Assembly: GCF_014653945.1 (NCBI RefSeq)
Contig: NZ_BNAU01000001.1
Location: 1,550,001-1,614,000, forward strand
Length of the DNA: 64,000 nucleotides
Source: Amycolatopsis deserti
GTDB taxonomy: Bacteria > Actinomycetota > Actinomycetes > Mycobacteriales > Pseudonocardiaceae
Direction: 5' to 3'
Below, one piece after another: positions 35,125-45,339 of the stretch. Each line of letters opens with the position of its first letter. The stretch's first letter is position 1. The translations under genes were made by a program, and so were the position numbers. A model generated the notes under the pieces. The model was not told where the DNA came from, made no database searches, and saw nothing but the letters and a program-made list of their open reading frames with translations.

Positions 35125-36525
35125 CTACGGTTCGATCCGCCCGGCCTCGACCTCGGGCAGGCGCTGCGCGATCGAGGCCACCAGTGCCGGGTCGCCGGCC
35201 AGGTCGGCGCCGCCGACCGCGGTGAGCAGCCGGGCGACCGCCGTCGTCGCGTCCGGCGCCCCGTCCCAGCACGCGGCCAGGGTGCCGGCCGCCGGATCGG
35301 TGGTGCCGAAACCGGCGCGGGTCGCGTGAGCCCACCCCGCCAGTGCCAGGGCCAGCACCGGTCCGGCGCCACCCCGCTCCCGCAGCACGGGCAGCCAGCG
35401 TTCGGCGATCTTCAGCGAGCCGTCCGACCCGATCTGGCGCAACCGGTGGCCGATCGCGGGATCGGCGAACCGCTCGACCAGGGCGTCGACGTAGGCGGGC
35501 ACGTCCAGGTCCGAGGCGGGCAGGGTCGGCGCGACCTCCGCCGTGAAGCCACGCACCACCCGCTCACCCCACCCGGTGGCGAGAACGTCGGCGACGGTCC
35601 GGCAACCCGCGGCCAGGCCGAGGTAGGCCAGCGCCGAGTGGGAGCCGTTGAGCAGCCGCAGCTTCATCAGCTGGTGGGGCTCGACATCGGGGACGAATCG
35701 CGCCCCGTCCAGCTCCCACGGCGGGCGCGGCGCGGCGAAGGTGTCCTCGAGCACCCACTGGCGGTAGGGCTCCGCGGCGACGGCCATCTCGTCGCGCACG
35801 CCGAGGGCGGCTTCCGCGGCGTCCTTGGCGGCCTGGGTGACCGCCGGGACGATGCGGTCGACCACGGTGGACGGGAAGGCGACCGCGGTGTGCAGCCAGT
35901 CCTGGACGGCGTCGCGGTCGGGCCAGTCGCTCGCCGCGACGAATCCGGTGACCACTTCGGCCAGCGCGCCGCCGTTGCCGGCCGCGTTGTCGCAGGACAC
36001 CACGCTGATCGGGGCGCCGGTGCGGCGGAAGCGGTTCGCCAGCGACGTCGCCAGGCGGCCGATCACCGTGCGCGGCGGACGACCGGCGAGGTCGGCGGCC
36101 ATTTCCGGGTGCGTGGTGTCGAGGCGGCCGGTGGCGGGGTCCCGGAAGTAGCCCTTCTCGGTGACGGTGAGGGTCACGACGGTCACTTCAGGCGAGGTGA
36201 GCAGCTGGTCGACCCGGCCGGCGTCGGGCACCATGTGCAGCGCCTCGACCACCGAGCCGACCACGCGGGTGCGCCGGTCGGTGACCGAGAACAGGCAGTC
36301 CTGGGCCCGCAGGTGCTCGACCGGCTCGGGCGACCGCGGGTTGACCACGGCGATCCCCCACGGCTGGCCGGAGGCGGCCGCGGCGGCTTCGGTGTAGACG
36401 GCCTGGTGCGCGCGGTGGAAGGCGCCGAGTCCGAAGTGGACGACCCGGGGCGCGAGGTCGCGCGGGTCGGCCTGGGGACGGCTCTCCGGCTTCAGCGCGT
36501 CCAGTGTGGACAGTTCGAGCCTCAC
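35125..36525 (-). CDS. uxuB: Mannitol dehydrogenase family, fructuronate reductase
   Basis: 466 residues. N-terminal Rossmann part with [15 protein letters not shown], and the C-terminal catalytic motif [16 protein letters not shown] (Lys, Asn, His of long-chain mannitol dehydrogenases). Family members interconvert fructuronate and D-mannonate, which fits the mannonate dehydratase next to it; altronate or mannitol activity is an alternative. The GTG overlaps the manD stop (GTGA). Confidence 0.85.
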   Translation of the reverse strand: MRLELSTLDALKPESRPQADPRDLAPRVVHFGLGAFHRAHQAVYTEAAAAASGQPWGIAVVNPRSPEPVEHLRAQDCLFSVTDRRTRVVGSVVEALHMVPDAGRVDQLLTSPEVTVVTLTVTEKGYFRDPATGRLDTTHPEMAADLAGRPPRTVIGRLATSLANRFRRTGAPISVVSCDNAAGNGGALAEVVTGFVAASDWPDRDAVQDWLHTAVAFPSTVVDRIVPAVTQAAKDAAEAALGVRDEMAVAAEPYRQWVLEDTFAAPRPPWELDGARFVPDVEPHQLMKLRLLNGSHSALAYLGLAAGCRTVADVLATGWGERVVRGFTAEVAPTLPASDLDVPAYVDALVERFADPAIGHRLRQIGSDGSLKIAERWLPVLRERGGAGPVLALALAGWAHATRAGFGTTDPAAGTLAACWDGAPDATTAVARLLTAVGGADLAGDPALVASIAQRLPEVEAGRIEP

Positions 36526-37730
36526 CAGTCGTGCACCGAACCGTCGAGACGGCGCGCGACCGGCAGGTAACGCGGCTGGTAGGGGAACTTTTCGGCGGCC
36601 TTCTCGTCGTATTCGACGCCCAGGCCGGGCTCCTCGGAGGGGTGCAGCATGCCGTCGGCGAAGGTGACCCCGCTGCGGAAGACCTCGCCGGTCTCCTGGA
36701 CGTGCGGCATGTACTCCTGGATGCCGAAATTCGGCACGGAGATGTCCACGTGCACGGCGGCGGCGAGCGTGACCGGCGAGAGGTCGGTGGCGCCGTGCGA
36801 GCCGGTGCGCACCTGGTAGAGCGCGGCGAGGTCGAAGATGCGGCGCAGGTGGGTGATGCCGCCGGCGTGCACGACGGTGGTGCGGACGTAGTCGATGAGC
36901 TGCCCGGTGATCAGGTGCTGGACGTCCCAGATGGACGAGAGGTTCTCCCCGACCGCGACCGGCGTGGTGGTGTGCTGCCGGATCAGCCGGAACGCCTCCT
37001 GGTTCTCCGCCGGGGTCGGGTCCTCCATCCAGAACAGGCGGCAGTCCTCGACGCGCTTGCCGAACCGGGCCGCCTCGATCGGGGTGAGGCGGTGGTGGAC
37101 GTCGTGCAGCAGGTGGAAGCCGAAGCCGAACTTCTCGCGGACGGCCTCCAGGTAGGTGGGCGCGAAGTCCAGGTAGGCCTCGGTGGACCAGGGCTGCTCG
37201 TCCGGCAGCGAGGTGGCGGCGGGCTCGTAGACCACGCCCTTGCGCACGCCGTAGCTGCCGCCGATGCCGGGCACGGCGGCCTGGGCGCGGATGGCGTGGT
37301 AGCCCTGCTCGCGGAAGCGGGCGACGTCGTCGAGCAGCTCGGCGACGTCCGCGCCGCTGGCGTGGGAGTAGACCAGCACGCCGTCCCGGGAGCGGCCGCC
37401 CAGCAGCTGGTAGACCGGCAGGCCGGCGACCTTGCCCTTGATGTCCCACAGCGCGGTGTCCACGGCGGCGATCGCGGTCATGGTCACCGGGCCGCGGCGC
37501 CAGTACGCGCCCCGGTAGAGGTACTGCCACACGTCCTCGATGCGCGCCGGGTCGCGGCCGATGAGCAGCGGCACGACGTGGTCGCGCAGGTAGCTCGCGA
37601 CGGCCAGCTCGCGGCCGTTGAGGGTCGCATCGCCCAGGCCGGTCACGCCGTCGGAGGTGGTCAGGCGGAGGGTGACGAAGTTGCGGCCCGGCGAGGCCAC
37701 GAACACCTCGGCCCGCTCGATCGTGCTCAC
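36522..37730 (-). CDS. manD: D-mannonate dehydratase (enolase superfamily, ManD subgroup)
   Basis: 402 residues. Enolase-superfamily metal ligands in [27 protein letters not shown] and [12 protein letters not shown], with YSHASG and [13 protein letters not shown] typical of the ManD/RspA subgroup. Converts D-mannonate to 2-keto-3-deoxygluconate. GTG start with AAGGAG six bases upstream. First gene of the operon, divergent from its probable GntR regulator; the palindrome TGGTATACAA lies in its upstream region. Confidence 0.9.
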   Translation of the reverse strand: MSTIERAEVFVASPGRNFVTLRLTTSDGVTGLGDATLNGRELAVASYLRDHVVPLLIGRDPARIEDVWQYLYRGAYWRRGPVTMTAIAAVDTALWDIKGKVAGLPVYQLLGGRSRDGVLVYSHASGADVAELLDDVARFREQGYHAIRAQAAVPGIGGSYGVRKGVVYEPAATSLPDEQPWSTEAYLDFAPTYLEAVREKFGFGFHLLHDVHHRLTPIEAARFGKRVEDCRLFWMEDPTPAENQEAFRLIRQHTTTPVAVGENLSSIWDVQHLITGQLIDYVRTTVVHAGGITHLRRIFDLAALYQVRTGSHGATDLSPVTLAAAVHVDISVPNFGIQEYMPHVQETGEVFRSGVTFADGMLHPSEEPGLGVEYDEKAAEKFPYQPRYLPVARRLDGSVHDW

Positions 37731-37755
37731 GTTCGCTCCTTCTGTGTGGCAGCAC

Positions 37756-37765
37756 TGGTATACAA
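37756..37765. promoter_or_regulatory. GntR operator TGGTATACAA
   Basis: A TnGTATACnA-type palindrome centred between manD (start 37730) and the divergent GntR gene (start about 37824). It lies 26 bp before manD, where binding would block its promoter. A close match to the element at the other GntR gene (29276-29283). Confidence 0.6.
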
Positions 37766-37823
37766 GCATCTGTCGCGCAGAGCGTCAACTAGTCGGGCAG
37801 GGTTGTCGGCTAGTGTCGGTGTG

Positions 37824-38531
37824 GTGACGGAGCGAGCGCGAACGAACCGGCGGGTCGTGTACGAGACGCTGCGGCGGAAGGTGCTGACGCTGGCGCTGGC
37901 GCCGGGGGCGGCGTTGTCGGAGAACGAGCTGGCCGCGGCGCTGGGGGTGAGCCGGACGCCGGTGCGGGAGAGCCTGATCCTGCTCGCCGAGGAGGGCCTG
38001 GTGCAGGTGTTCCCGCAGGTCGGTTCGTTCGTGTCGCGGGTGGACATGCAGCGGGTGGCGGACGCGCAGTTCCTGCGGGAGGCGGTCGAGCTGGCGGCGC
38101 TGGAGGACCTGCCGGAGACGCCGGACGCCGATGTGGTGGCCGCGCTGGAGGCGAACCTGGCGCGGCAGCGGGAGCCCGGCATCGACCTGGAGGAGTTCTT
38201 CGCGCTGGACGAGGAGTTCCACCGGGGACTGCTGGAGCTGAGCGGACACGACCGCGCCTGGCCGACGGTCGTCTCGGCGAAGGGACACCTCGACCGGGCC
38301 CGCCGCCTGGGCCTCTACGAGGCGAACACGCCGGAGGTCTTCGCCGGCCAACACGAGTCGATCCTCAGCGCCGTGGTGGCCCACGACGTGCCCCTCGCGC
38401 GCGCCACGATGCGCACCCACCTACGCGAAGTCTTCGCCGACATCGAACGCATCCGGGCCCGGAAGCCGGAGCTGTTCGCGTCGAACTCGGGATCCACACC
38501 GGTCCGGCGGAACGTGGTGGTCTGGGAGTAG
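37824..38531 (+). CDS. GntR-family regulator (FadR subfamily) of the mannonate operon
   Basis: 235 residues. Winged helix with ALSENELAAALGVSR and TPVRESLILLAEEGLVQ; the effector domain carries DEEFHRGLLELSGH. Two GTG codons are adjacent (37821, 37824); no Shine-Dalgarno is present but TAGTGT at 37811-37816 is a good -10 box, so the mRNA may be leaderless. Divergent from manD with the shared palindrome between, so it probably represses the operon until a sugar acid or pathway intermediate binds. Confidence 0.88.
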   Translation: MTERARTNRRVVYETLRRKVLTLALAPGAALSENELAAALGVSRTPVRESLILLAEEGLVQVFPQVGSFVSRVDMQRVADAQFLREAVELAALEDLPETPDADVVAALEANLARQREPGIDLEEFFALDEEFHRGLLELSGHDRAWPTVVSAKGHLDRARRLGLYEANTPEVFAGQHESILSAVVAHDVPLARATMRTHLREVFADIERIRARKPELFASNSGSTPVRRNVVVWE

Positions 38532-38817
38532 CCGGGCACCCGCCGCCCCACCGAGCCGGCACACGGAACAGCTCGAGCGGGTCGACGGCGGACAGCCCCA
38601 GCCTCCGCCGCCCAGTCTGACAGCGTGCCGACCTGTCCACGCCGTGCTGGCCCCTCGTGCCGGGATTTCACCACCGTGGGCACAAGTCGCCGCCCCCGGC
38701 GCCGTGGTTTCCCTTCCCCGCGCCGTGTTCGCCCCTCCCAGCGCTGCACCGGGGGTAGCGCCTCGGTCGGCGTTCTCCCGGTCCCGGCGTCCCCAAGGCG
38801 AGTCCGCCCCCGGCCGC

Positions 38818-39969
38818 TCAGCCCTCGATCCAGGCGAGGGGGTCCGCGACCACCCGGGCGATCACGCTGCCCGCCGCGCCGCGCAATGCGGCGTCCGCGC
38901 CCAGTTTCGCGGGGCGCAGCGTCAGTCCGGGCGCCAGGTGCTCCACCACGCGCTGACGGAAGGGCTCTCCGAAGGCCGCGAGTCGTCCGCCCAGCACGAT
39001 CGTCTCCGGGGCGAGCAGTGCGCGCACCCCCACCAGCGCATCGGCCAGGGCCTCGGCTGCCCGGTCCACCGCCCGCTCCGCCGCCGGGTCCCCCGCGCGC
39101 ACCCGCGCGACCAGCGGTTCCTCCACCCCGAGCAACCGGGCCGCCCCCGCATCCGGCACGCCGGCCGACGCTGCCATCCCGGCCCGTCCCGCGTACAGCT
39201 CCAGGCAACCGCGCCCCCCGCACGGGCACGGCTCGCCCCGCCGCCGGACTGGCACGTGCCCCAGGTCGCCGGCCAGCTCCGCCGCTGGGTTCAGCGGGGC
39301 CAGCCCGATGACCTCCTCGCCGCCCAGGTACAGCCAGTCCCGCGCCGCCCCGGCCTGGTATTCCGCCAGCGCCGCGCATGCCACCTCGCCGGCCACCAGG
39401 ACATCCAGCCCGTGCAGGTCCAGCGCCCGCAACTCGCCCGCCACCAGCGCCCGCACGTCGACCTCGCGCCAGCCCAGCGGCAACGCCGACACCAGCCCGC
39501 CCGAGACCAGGCCCCCGACCGCGACGCCGACCCCAGCCACGAGTCGCCCGGCCGTGGTCGCCTCGTCGAACAGCCGCCGCAGCACCGGTCGCGCCGCCCG
39601 CACCCCGTCTGCCGCACCCGCCCCGGCCACGTCGAACCGCCGCAGCTGCCGCGCGAGCGGCCGCCCGGACAGGTCCAGGATCATCCCCGCGATGTGGCCG
39701 GAGGCGAACTGCAGACCCAGCGCCACCGGCCCGTACGGGTCCAGCACCAGCCGCCCCGCCGGACGTCCCGGCACCCGCCCCGGCTCCGGCCCGAGGTCAC
39801 GCACCAGCTCCGCCGCGGTCAGCTCCGCCACCAGGCTGGACACCGTCGCCTTGGTCAGCCCGGTCCGCTGTGCCAGCTCGACCCGCGAAACCGGCGCGTC
39901 CCGCGCGATCAGCTCCATGACCAGGGCGACGTTGTGCCGCCGCATCGCCTGTGCGCCCATCGCCTCCAC
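38818..39969 (-). CDS. ROK-family transcriptional repressor
   Basis: 383 residues: a MarR-like winged helix (about 1-70, VSRVELAQRTGLTKATVSSLV) and a ROK domain with GVAVGGLVSGG, and the zinc cluster CPCGGRGCLELYAG. The start is uncertain: GTG 39969 lies 8-9 bases after TAAACT (a plausible -10), suggesting a leaderless mRNA, while ATG 39960 follows GGAGG too closely. Divergent from the MsiK-type ATPase gene; its 9-bp inverted repeat operator lies between. Confidence 0.88.
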   Translation of the reverse strand: MEAMGAQAMRRHNVALVMELIARDAPVSRVELAQRTGLTKATVSSLVAELTAAELVRDLGPEPGRVPGRPAGRLVLDPYGPVALGLQFASGHIAGMILDLSGRPLARQLRRFDVAGAGAADGVRAARPVLRRLFDEATTAGRLVAGVGVAVGGLVSGGLVSALPLGWREVDVRALVAGELRALDLHGLDVLVAGEVACAALAEYQAGAARDWLYLGGEEVIGLAPLNPAAELAGDLGHVPVRRRGEPCPCGGRGCLELYAGRAGMAASAGVPDAGAARLLGVEEPLVARVRAGDPAAERAVDRAAEALADALVGVRALLAPETIVLGGRLAAFGEPFRQRVVEHLAPGLTLRPAKLGADAALRGAAGSVIARVVADPLAWIEG

Positions 39970-39998
39970 AGTTCGTCAGTTTAGTGAATTGACGAACT
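39970..39998. promoter_or_regulatory. Operator: perfect 9-bp inverted repeat AGTTCGTCA/TGACGAACT
   Basis: AGTTCGTCA (39970-39978), 11-bp A+T-rich spacer, TGACGAACT (39990-39998). It covers the likely -10 of the ROK gene on the minus strand and sits upstream of the divergent ATPase gene, so one bound repressor could control both. The half site TTCGTC recurs at the second ROK gene. Confidence 0.75.
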
Positions 39999-40066
39999 CT
40001 GGCGGCCGCGCCCCGCGCCCGGATAGACAGGCGGGGACAACGACGTGACGCGAAAGGGCGGTCCCC

Positions 40067-41173
<1,107 letters not shown>

Positions 41174-41188
41174 CACCGGAGACCACGA

Positions 41189-41220
41189 GGGGCCGGGTGG
41201 CGACTTCGCCGCCCGGCCCC
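41189..41220 (+). terminator. Terminator of the ATPase gene
   Basis: GGGGCCGGGTGGCGA pairs with TCGCCGCCCGGCCCC (one G-T pair) around a two-base apex, 15 bp behind the msiK stop. A stable hairpin followed by TTGACTGT. Confidence 0.75.
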
Positions 41221-41250
41221 TTGACTGTCCGCGCCAGCGCAAATAAGTTA

Positions 41251-41272
41251 CTCCGGAAAACAAAACCCGGAG
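41251..41272 (+). promoter_or_regulatory. Hairpin overlapping the xylA ribosome site
   Basis: CTCCGG (41251-41256) pairs with CCGGAG (41267-41272) across an A-rich loop; the right arm includes the first bases of the GGAGGAG Shine-Dalgarno of xylA (start 41281). A short stem, so its effect on translation is uncertain. Confidence 0.35.
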
Positions 41273-41280
41273 GAGCTGCG

Positions 41281-42459
41281 ATGGTGCGCCAACCGACCCC
41301 TGAGGACAAGTTCTCGTTCGGCCTGTGGACCGTGGGCTGGACCGGCACGGACCCCTTCGGCGGCCCGAGCCGCCCGGCGCTGGACCCGTGGGAGTACTCC
41401 GACAAGCTCGCCGAGCTGGGCGCGTGGGGCATCACCTTCCACGACAACGACGTCTTCCCGTTCGACGCCGACCTGGCCACCAAGCGGCGCCTCACCGGCC
41501 GCCTCAAGGACGCCGCGGACAAGGCCGGCCTGGTGATCGAGATGGTCACCACCAACACCTTCAGCCACCCCGTGTTCAAGGACGGCGGCCTGACCTCCAA
41601 CGACCGCGGCGTGCGCCGCTTCGGGCTGCGCAAGGTGCTGCAGGCGGTGGACATCGCCGCGGAGATGGGCGCGAGCACGTTCGTCATGTGGGGCGGCCGT
41701 GAGGGCGCCGAGTACGACGGTTCGAAGGACCTCTACGCGGCGTTCGAGCGCTACAAGGAGGGCCTGGACACCGTCGCCGGCTACATCAAGTCGCAGGGCT
41801 ACGGCCTGCGGATCGGCCTGGAGCCCAAGCCGAACGAGCCGCGCGGCGACATCTTCCTGCCCACCGTCGGGCACGCGCTCGCGCTGATCGCCCAGCTGGA
41901 GCACGGCGACATCGTCGGCCTCAACCCGGAGACCGGGCACGAGCAGATGGCCAACCTCAACTACACGCACGCGCTGGGCCAGGCGCTGTGGAGCGGCAAG
42001 CTGTTCCACATCGACCTCAACGGCCAGCGCGGCCTGAAGTACGACCAGGACCTGGTGTTCGGCCACGGCGACCTGATCTCCGCGTTCTTCACCGTCGACC
42101 TGCTGGAGAACGGCTTCCCCGGCTCGCCGGACGCCCCCCGCTACACCGGCCCGCGGCACTTCGACTACAAGCCCTCGCGCACCGAGTACCTGGACGGGAT
42201 CTGGGACTCGGCGCGGGCGTGCATGGCGACGTACCTGATGCTGGCGGAGAAGGCGAAGGCGTTCCGCGAGGACCCGCGCGTGCGCGAGGCGTGGGACCGG
42301 GCCGGGATCCTCGAGCTGGCCGAGCCGACGCTGGGCGCGGGCGAGTCGGTGGCGGACTTCCTGGCCACCGACGACGGTTTCGACCCGGAGAAGGCCGCCC
42401 AGCGCGACTACGGGTTCGTCCAGCTGCAGCAGCTCGCGCTCGAGCACCTCATCGGCTGA
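41281..42459 (+). CDS. xylA: Xylose isomerase
   Basis: 392 residues, close to actinobacterial class I xylose isomerases (about 387-395). [17 protein letters not shown], catalytic His region [11 protein letters not shown], metal ligands in [11 protein letters not shown] (Glu, Lys), [12 protein letters not shown] (Glu, His), [16 protein letters not shown] (Asp cluster) and the final Asp in HFDYKPSRT. Converts D-xylose to D-xylulose (and glucose to fructose). ATG with GGAGGAG at good distance. No xylulokinase is adjacent. Confidence 0.96.
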   Translation: MVRQPTPEDKFSFGLWTVGWTGTDPFGGPSRPALDPWEYSDKLAELGAWGITFHDNDVFPFDADLATKRRLTGRLKDAADKAGLVIEMVTTNTFSHPVFKDGGLTSNDRGVRRFGLRKVLQAVDIAAEMGASTFVMWGGREGAEYDGSKDLYAAFERYKEGLDTVAGYIKSQGYGLRIGLEPKPNEPRGDIFLPTVGHALALIAQLEHGDIVGLNPETGHEQMANLNYTHALGQALWSGKLFHIDLNGQRGLKYDQDLVFGHGDLISAFFTVDLLENGFPGSPDAPRYTGPRHFDYKPSRTEYLDGIWDSARACMATYLMLAEKAKAFREDPRVREAWDRAGILELAEPTLGAGESVADFLATDDGFDPEKAAQRDYGFVQLQQLALEHLIG

Positions 42460-42460
42460 A

Positions 42461-42481
42461 TTCGTCCATCGGCTGGACGAA
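42461..42481. promoter_or_regulatory. Operator: perfect inverted repeat TTCGTCCA/TGGACGAA
   Basis: TTCGTCCA (42461-42468), 5-bp spacer, TGGACGAA (42474-42481), directly behind the xylA stop and before the ROK gene. Its right arm doubles as a -35 element (TGGACG, 42474-42479) for a promoter whose -10 TAGGAT is at 42496-42501 (16-bp spacer). This is the expected layout for auto-repression. Confidence 0.7.
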
Positions 42482-42508
42482 AACAGTGCTCCGGTTAGGA
42501 TCGCCGCC

Positions 42509-43708
42509 GTGACCGCTCTCGATCAGCAGACGAGCGCCCGCCAGTCCAGCCTCCGGGCGAGCAACCTGGCGCTGGTGGCCCGCACGGTGTGCGCGTCGGC
42601 GCGTCCGCTGTCCAGGGCGGACGTGGCGGCGGCGACCTCGATGACCCGCACCACCGCGACCCGGCTGGCCGACGAGCTGGTCGCGGGCGGGGTGCTCGGC
42701 GAGATCGAGCCGGACGGCGGCGGCAGGCGCGGCCGTCCGGCCACTCCGCTGGTGCCCGGTTCGCGGCTGGCCGCGGCCGGGCTGCAGGTCAACGCCGGGT
42801 TCCTCGCGGTGCGGGTGGTCGACCTGCGGGGCCGGGTGGTCGCCGAGTCGCTGGAGTACGCCGACCTGGTGGAAAGCGATCCGGCGGCGACGCTGGAGCG
42901 GCTGGGCGCGTTGTCGGCGCGGGTGCTGGGCGGGCTGCCCGAGGGGTTGCGGCTGGTCGGGGCCGGTTTGGCGCTGCCCGGGATCGTCGCGGCGGCGACC
43001 GGCACGCTGCTGCGTGCGCCGAACCTCGGCTGGTCCGACGTGCGCCCGGCCGAGCTGTTGGACCCGGCGGCGGTGGCCGGGTTGCCGCTGCGGGTGGGCA
43101 ACGAGGCCAGCCTCGCGGCCCGCACGGTCGCCGAGGTCGCGCCCGGGAGACCCGGGCCGTTCCCCGACTTCGTGTACCTGTCGGGCGAGATCGGCATCGG
43201 CGGGGCGGCGGTCGTCGGCGGCGAGGTGATGGCCGGGCGGCACGGGTGGGCCGGCGAGATCGGGCACGTGTGCGTCGACCCGGCCGGCCCGGCCTGCCGG
43301 TGCGGGTCCACGGGGTGCCTGGAGACCTACGCGGGCCGGGACGCGCTGCTCGCCGCCGCCGGCCTGACACCCGCGTCGACCCCGGCGCACCTGGCGGAAC
43401 TGGCCGCCTCCGGCGACGCGCGGGCGCGGGAGGCGGTGACGGCGGCGGCGCGGGCGCTGGGGGTGGCGCTGGCCGGGGTGATCAACGTGCTGGACATCCC
43501 GACGGTCGTGCTCGGCGGGCACCTGGCGCAGGTGGCGGACCTGCTGCGGCCGGAGCTGGAGTGCCGGCTGCGGGAGCGCGTGCTGTCCGCGCGGTGGACG
43601 CCACCGGCCATCCACGCGGCGAAGAACACCCCCGCCCCCGGCGCGACGGGCGCCGCGTACCGCGAGCTGGCGACGGTCCTGACCGACCCGGCGCGCTGGC
43701 TGCCTTGA
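42509..43708 (+). CDS. ROK-family transcriptional repressor (XylR-like)
   Basis: 399 residues. Winged helix (about 15-75, LSRADVAAATSMTRTTATRL) and a ROK domain with GAGLALPGIV, GWAGEIGHVCVDPAGPACRC and the zinc motif CRCGSTGCLETYAG. The GTG start is seven bases behind TAGGAT with no Shine-Dalgarno, so a leaderless mRNA is likely. Placed directly after xylA; the palindrome between the two is its probable operator. Likely a xylose-responsive regulator by context. Confidence 0.9.
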   Translation: MTALDQQTSARQSSLRASNLALVARTVCASARPLSRADVAAATSMTRTTATRLADELVAGGVLGEIEPDGGGRRGRPATPLVPGSRLAAAGLQVNAGFLAVRVVDLRGRVVAESLEYADLVESDPAATLERLGALSARVLGGLPEGLRLVGAGLALPGIVAAATGTLLRAPNLGWSDVRPAELLDPAAVAGLPLRVGNEASLAARTVAEVAPGRPGPFPDFVYLSGEIGIGGAAVVGGEVMAGRHGWAGEIGHVCVDPAGPACRCGSTGCLETYAGRDALLAAAGLTPASTPAHLAELAASGDARAREAVTAAARALGVALAGVINVLDIPTVVLGGHLAQVADLLRPELECRLRERVLSARWTPPAIHAAKNTPAPGATGAAYRELATVLTDPARWLP

Positions 43709-44015
43709 TCCCCGGGCGGCCGCCTGCGCGACTTGGCTCGCCGGCTGCTTGATCCTCGGCTCCGGCGCCTGCCCGGCTTGGCTCAGGTCCGACCGCCCGC
43801 CCACCGCCGCGTCCGGTCCTGCCAGCCCGGTCCGGCCCGTTGGCCGGCCGCCGGCATGACCGGACCACGGCCGTCGACGGTCCGCTGGACCACCCCGCCC
43901 TCGCCGGCGACCTGGACGACCAGAGCGGGGACGGCCTGGTGGCCGAACTGACCGCCCTGCTCACCCCCGGCCTGCGCGACGTGCGGCTCGGCTCCGGCTC
44001 GCGGCAGCGAAGCCG
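43709..44015. other. Intergenic region, possible decayed coding sequence
   Basis: About 307 bp between two tail-to-tail genes. One plus-strand stretch (about 43857-43990) reads like protein (DGPLDHPALAGDLDDQSGDG, then ELTALLTPGLRDVRLGSG) but has no plausible start and dissolves into the end of the opposite gene, so it may be a remnant. No family recognised. No clear terminator pair was found. Confidence 0.35.
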
Positions 44016-45233
44016 CTATCGCTTCGGTGGCGAGCCCTGCGCCTTCGCGGGATGGGGCTTCGCCTCGTGTGGCTTGGGTTTGCCGGCCTTGGGCTCATGA
44101 GGCTTGAAGTCAGGACGCCGCGGCTCGGGTGCCTTCGCCGGCTTCGCGGTGGCGGCCTTGGCCTGGCCTTGGGCGCTCTTCGCCGCGCCGGTGGGCTTCT
44201 CACCCTTGTCGCTCTTCGCCGTGCCCTTGTCCGGGCCGGCGGTGCCCTTCGCCGGGACACTGCCTGCGACCTCCGGCGTGGCACCGACCGGGACGGTCAC
44301 CGCGGGGCCCTGCGTGGTCGGCTGCACCGGCGCCGCGGCCAGCACCTGCGGCGGAGCAGACCGCTCGGGAACGACCGCGGGCCCGGCGACCGCGACCGCG
44401 GCGAGCGTCACCGCCGCGGCCATCTTCGAGATCGCCGCCACCGCTCCCCCGGTGGCCACCGACGCCGCCGGCGCCCCGCCGCCGCCCAGCCACCGACCGA
44501 GCAGCGGCACCAGCGCCAGGGCGGGCAACCCGCCGTTGACGGTCTCCAGCACGGCGGCCACCCGGTGGCACTTCGGGCAGTCCGCCAGGTGCGCCGACAC
44601 CGCCCGGCCCTGCCGCGCGGTCACCTTGCCGCGCGTCCACGCGCCCAGCCGCCGCCGCACGGTGCGGCAGTCCTCGACACCCGCCGCGGGCACGTGCGCC
44701 TGCAGGAACGCCTGACGCAACCCCTCACGGGCGCGCACCGCCAGCGCGGCCACCCCGTTGGCGGTCATGCCCAGCTCACCGGCGAGCGTCGCGGGCCGGG
44801 TGCCGAGCATCTCGGTGTGCCAGAGCACGTACCGCCACCGCGGGGGCAGGGTCTCGAACGCCGACCGCGCGACCTCCCCGGTCAGCCGGTCGATCACGAT
44901 CTCCTCGACACCGGGCGCGCCCTCGTCCCGGGCGGCGGCCCACGGGTCGCACCGCTCGCGGCGGCGGCTCCAGTCCATCGCCAGGTTCCGCAGCGTCACC
45001 AGCAGGTAGGGGCGGAACCGCTCGGCCGGGCCGGCGCCGTCGCGGATCGCCACGAGCACGCGCAGGAAGGATTCGGCCACCAGGTCGTCGACCTCGGACC
45101 GGTCCCGCCACATCATCGACGCCACCCGCCGGGCGGCCGGCAGGTGGCGCTGGAAGAGGCGGTCGTAGGCGAGCAGGTCGCCCGCGCGGACCGCCTCGAT
45201 CAGGTCGGCGTCGACGTCCGTGTCCCCCGCCAT
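44016..45233 (-). CDS. ECF sigma factor fused to a zinc-finger, membrane-spanning tail
   Basis: 405 residues from ATG with GAGGAGG upstream. Residues 1-180: sigma region 2 (AYDRLFQRHLPAARRVASMM, DDLVAESFLRVLVAIRD) and region 4 (LPPRWRYVLWHTEMLGTRP, MTANGVAALAVRAREGLR). About 195-240: an anti-sigma-like zinc motif HLADCPKC within a HC2-type helical pair. About 260-310: hydrophobic helices including ISKMAAAVTLAAVAVAG. The last 90 residues are a basic, Lys/Pro/Ala-rich tail. The layout predicts a membrane-tethered sigma factor released or activated by an outside signal. Similar fusions are known in some actinobacterial ECF groups. Confidence 0.85.
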   Translation of the reverse strand: MAGDTDVDADLIEAVRAGDLLAYDRLFQRHLPAARRVASMMWRDRSEVDDLVAESFLRVLVAIRDGAGPAERFRPYLLVTLRNLAMDWSRRRERCDPWAAARDEGAPGVEEIVIDRLTGEVARSAFETLPPRWRYVLWHTEMLGTRPATLAGELGMTANGVAALAVRAREGLRQAFLQAHVPAAGVEDCRTVRRRLGAWTRGKVTARQGRAVSAHLADCPKCHRVAAVLETVNGGLPALALVPLLGRWLGGGGAPAASVATGGAVAAISKMAAAVTLAAVAVAGPAVVPERSAPPQVLAAAPVQPTTQGPAVTVPVGATPEVAGSVPAKGTAGPDKGTAKSDKGEKPTGAAKSAQGQAKAATAKPAKAPEPRRPDFKPHEPKAGKPKPHEAKPHPAKAQGSPPKR

Positions 45234-45339
45234 GGTCCTCCTCGTCGCCTCGGGCGCCTTTGCCCGGGGAGACTCCGCAGTCGCGAGTTTCGTTACGGCC
45301 GCAGCGTGCCATGCCGCGTGGCTCACGGTACAGCGATGG

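Noticed and set aside
38532-38817. Imperfect GCCGTG-containing repeats between GntR and ROK genes
   Set aside because: Matches are too short and irregular to separate from ordinary G+C-rich intergenic sequence.
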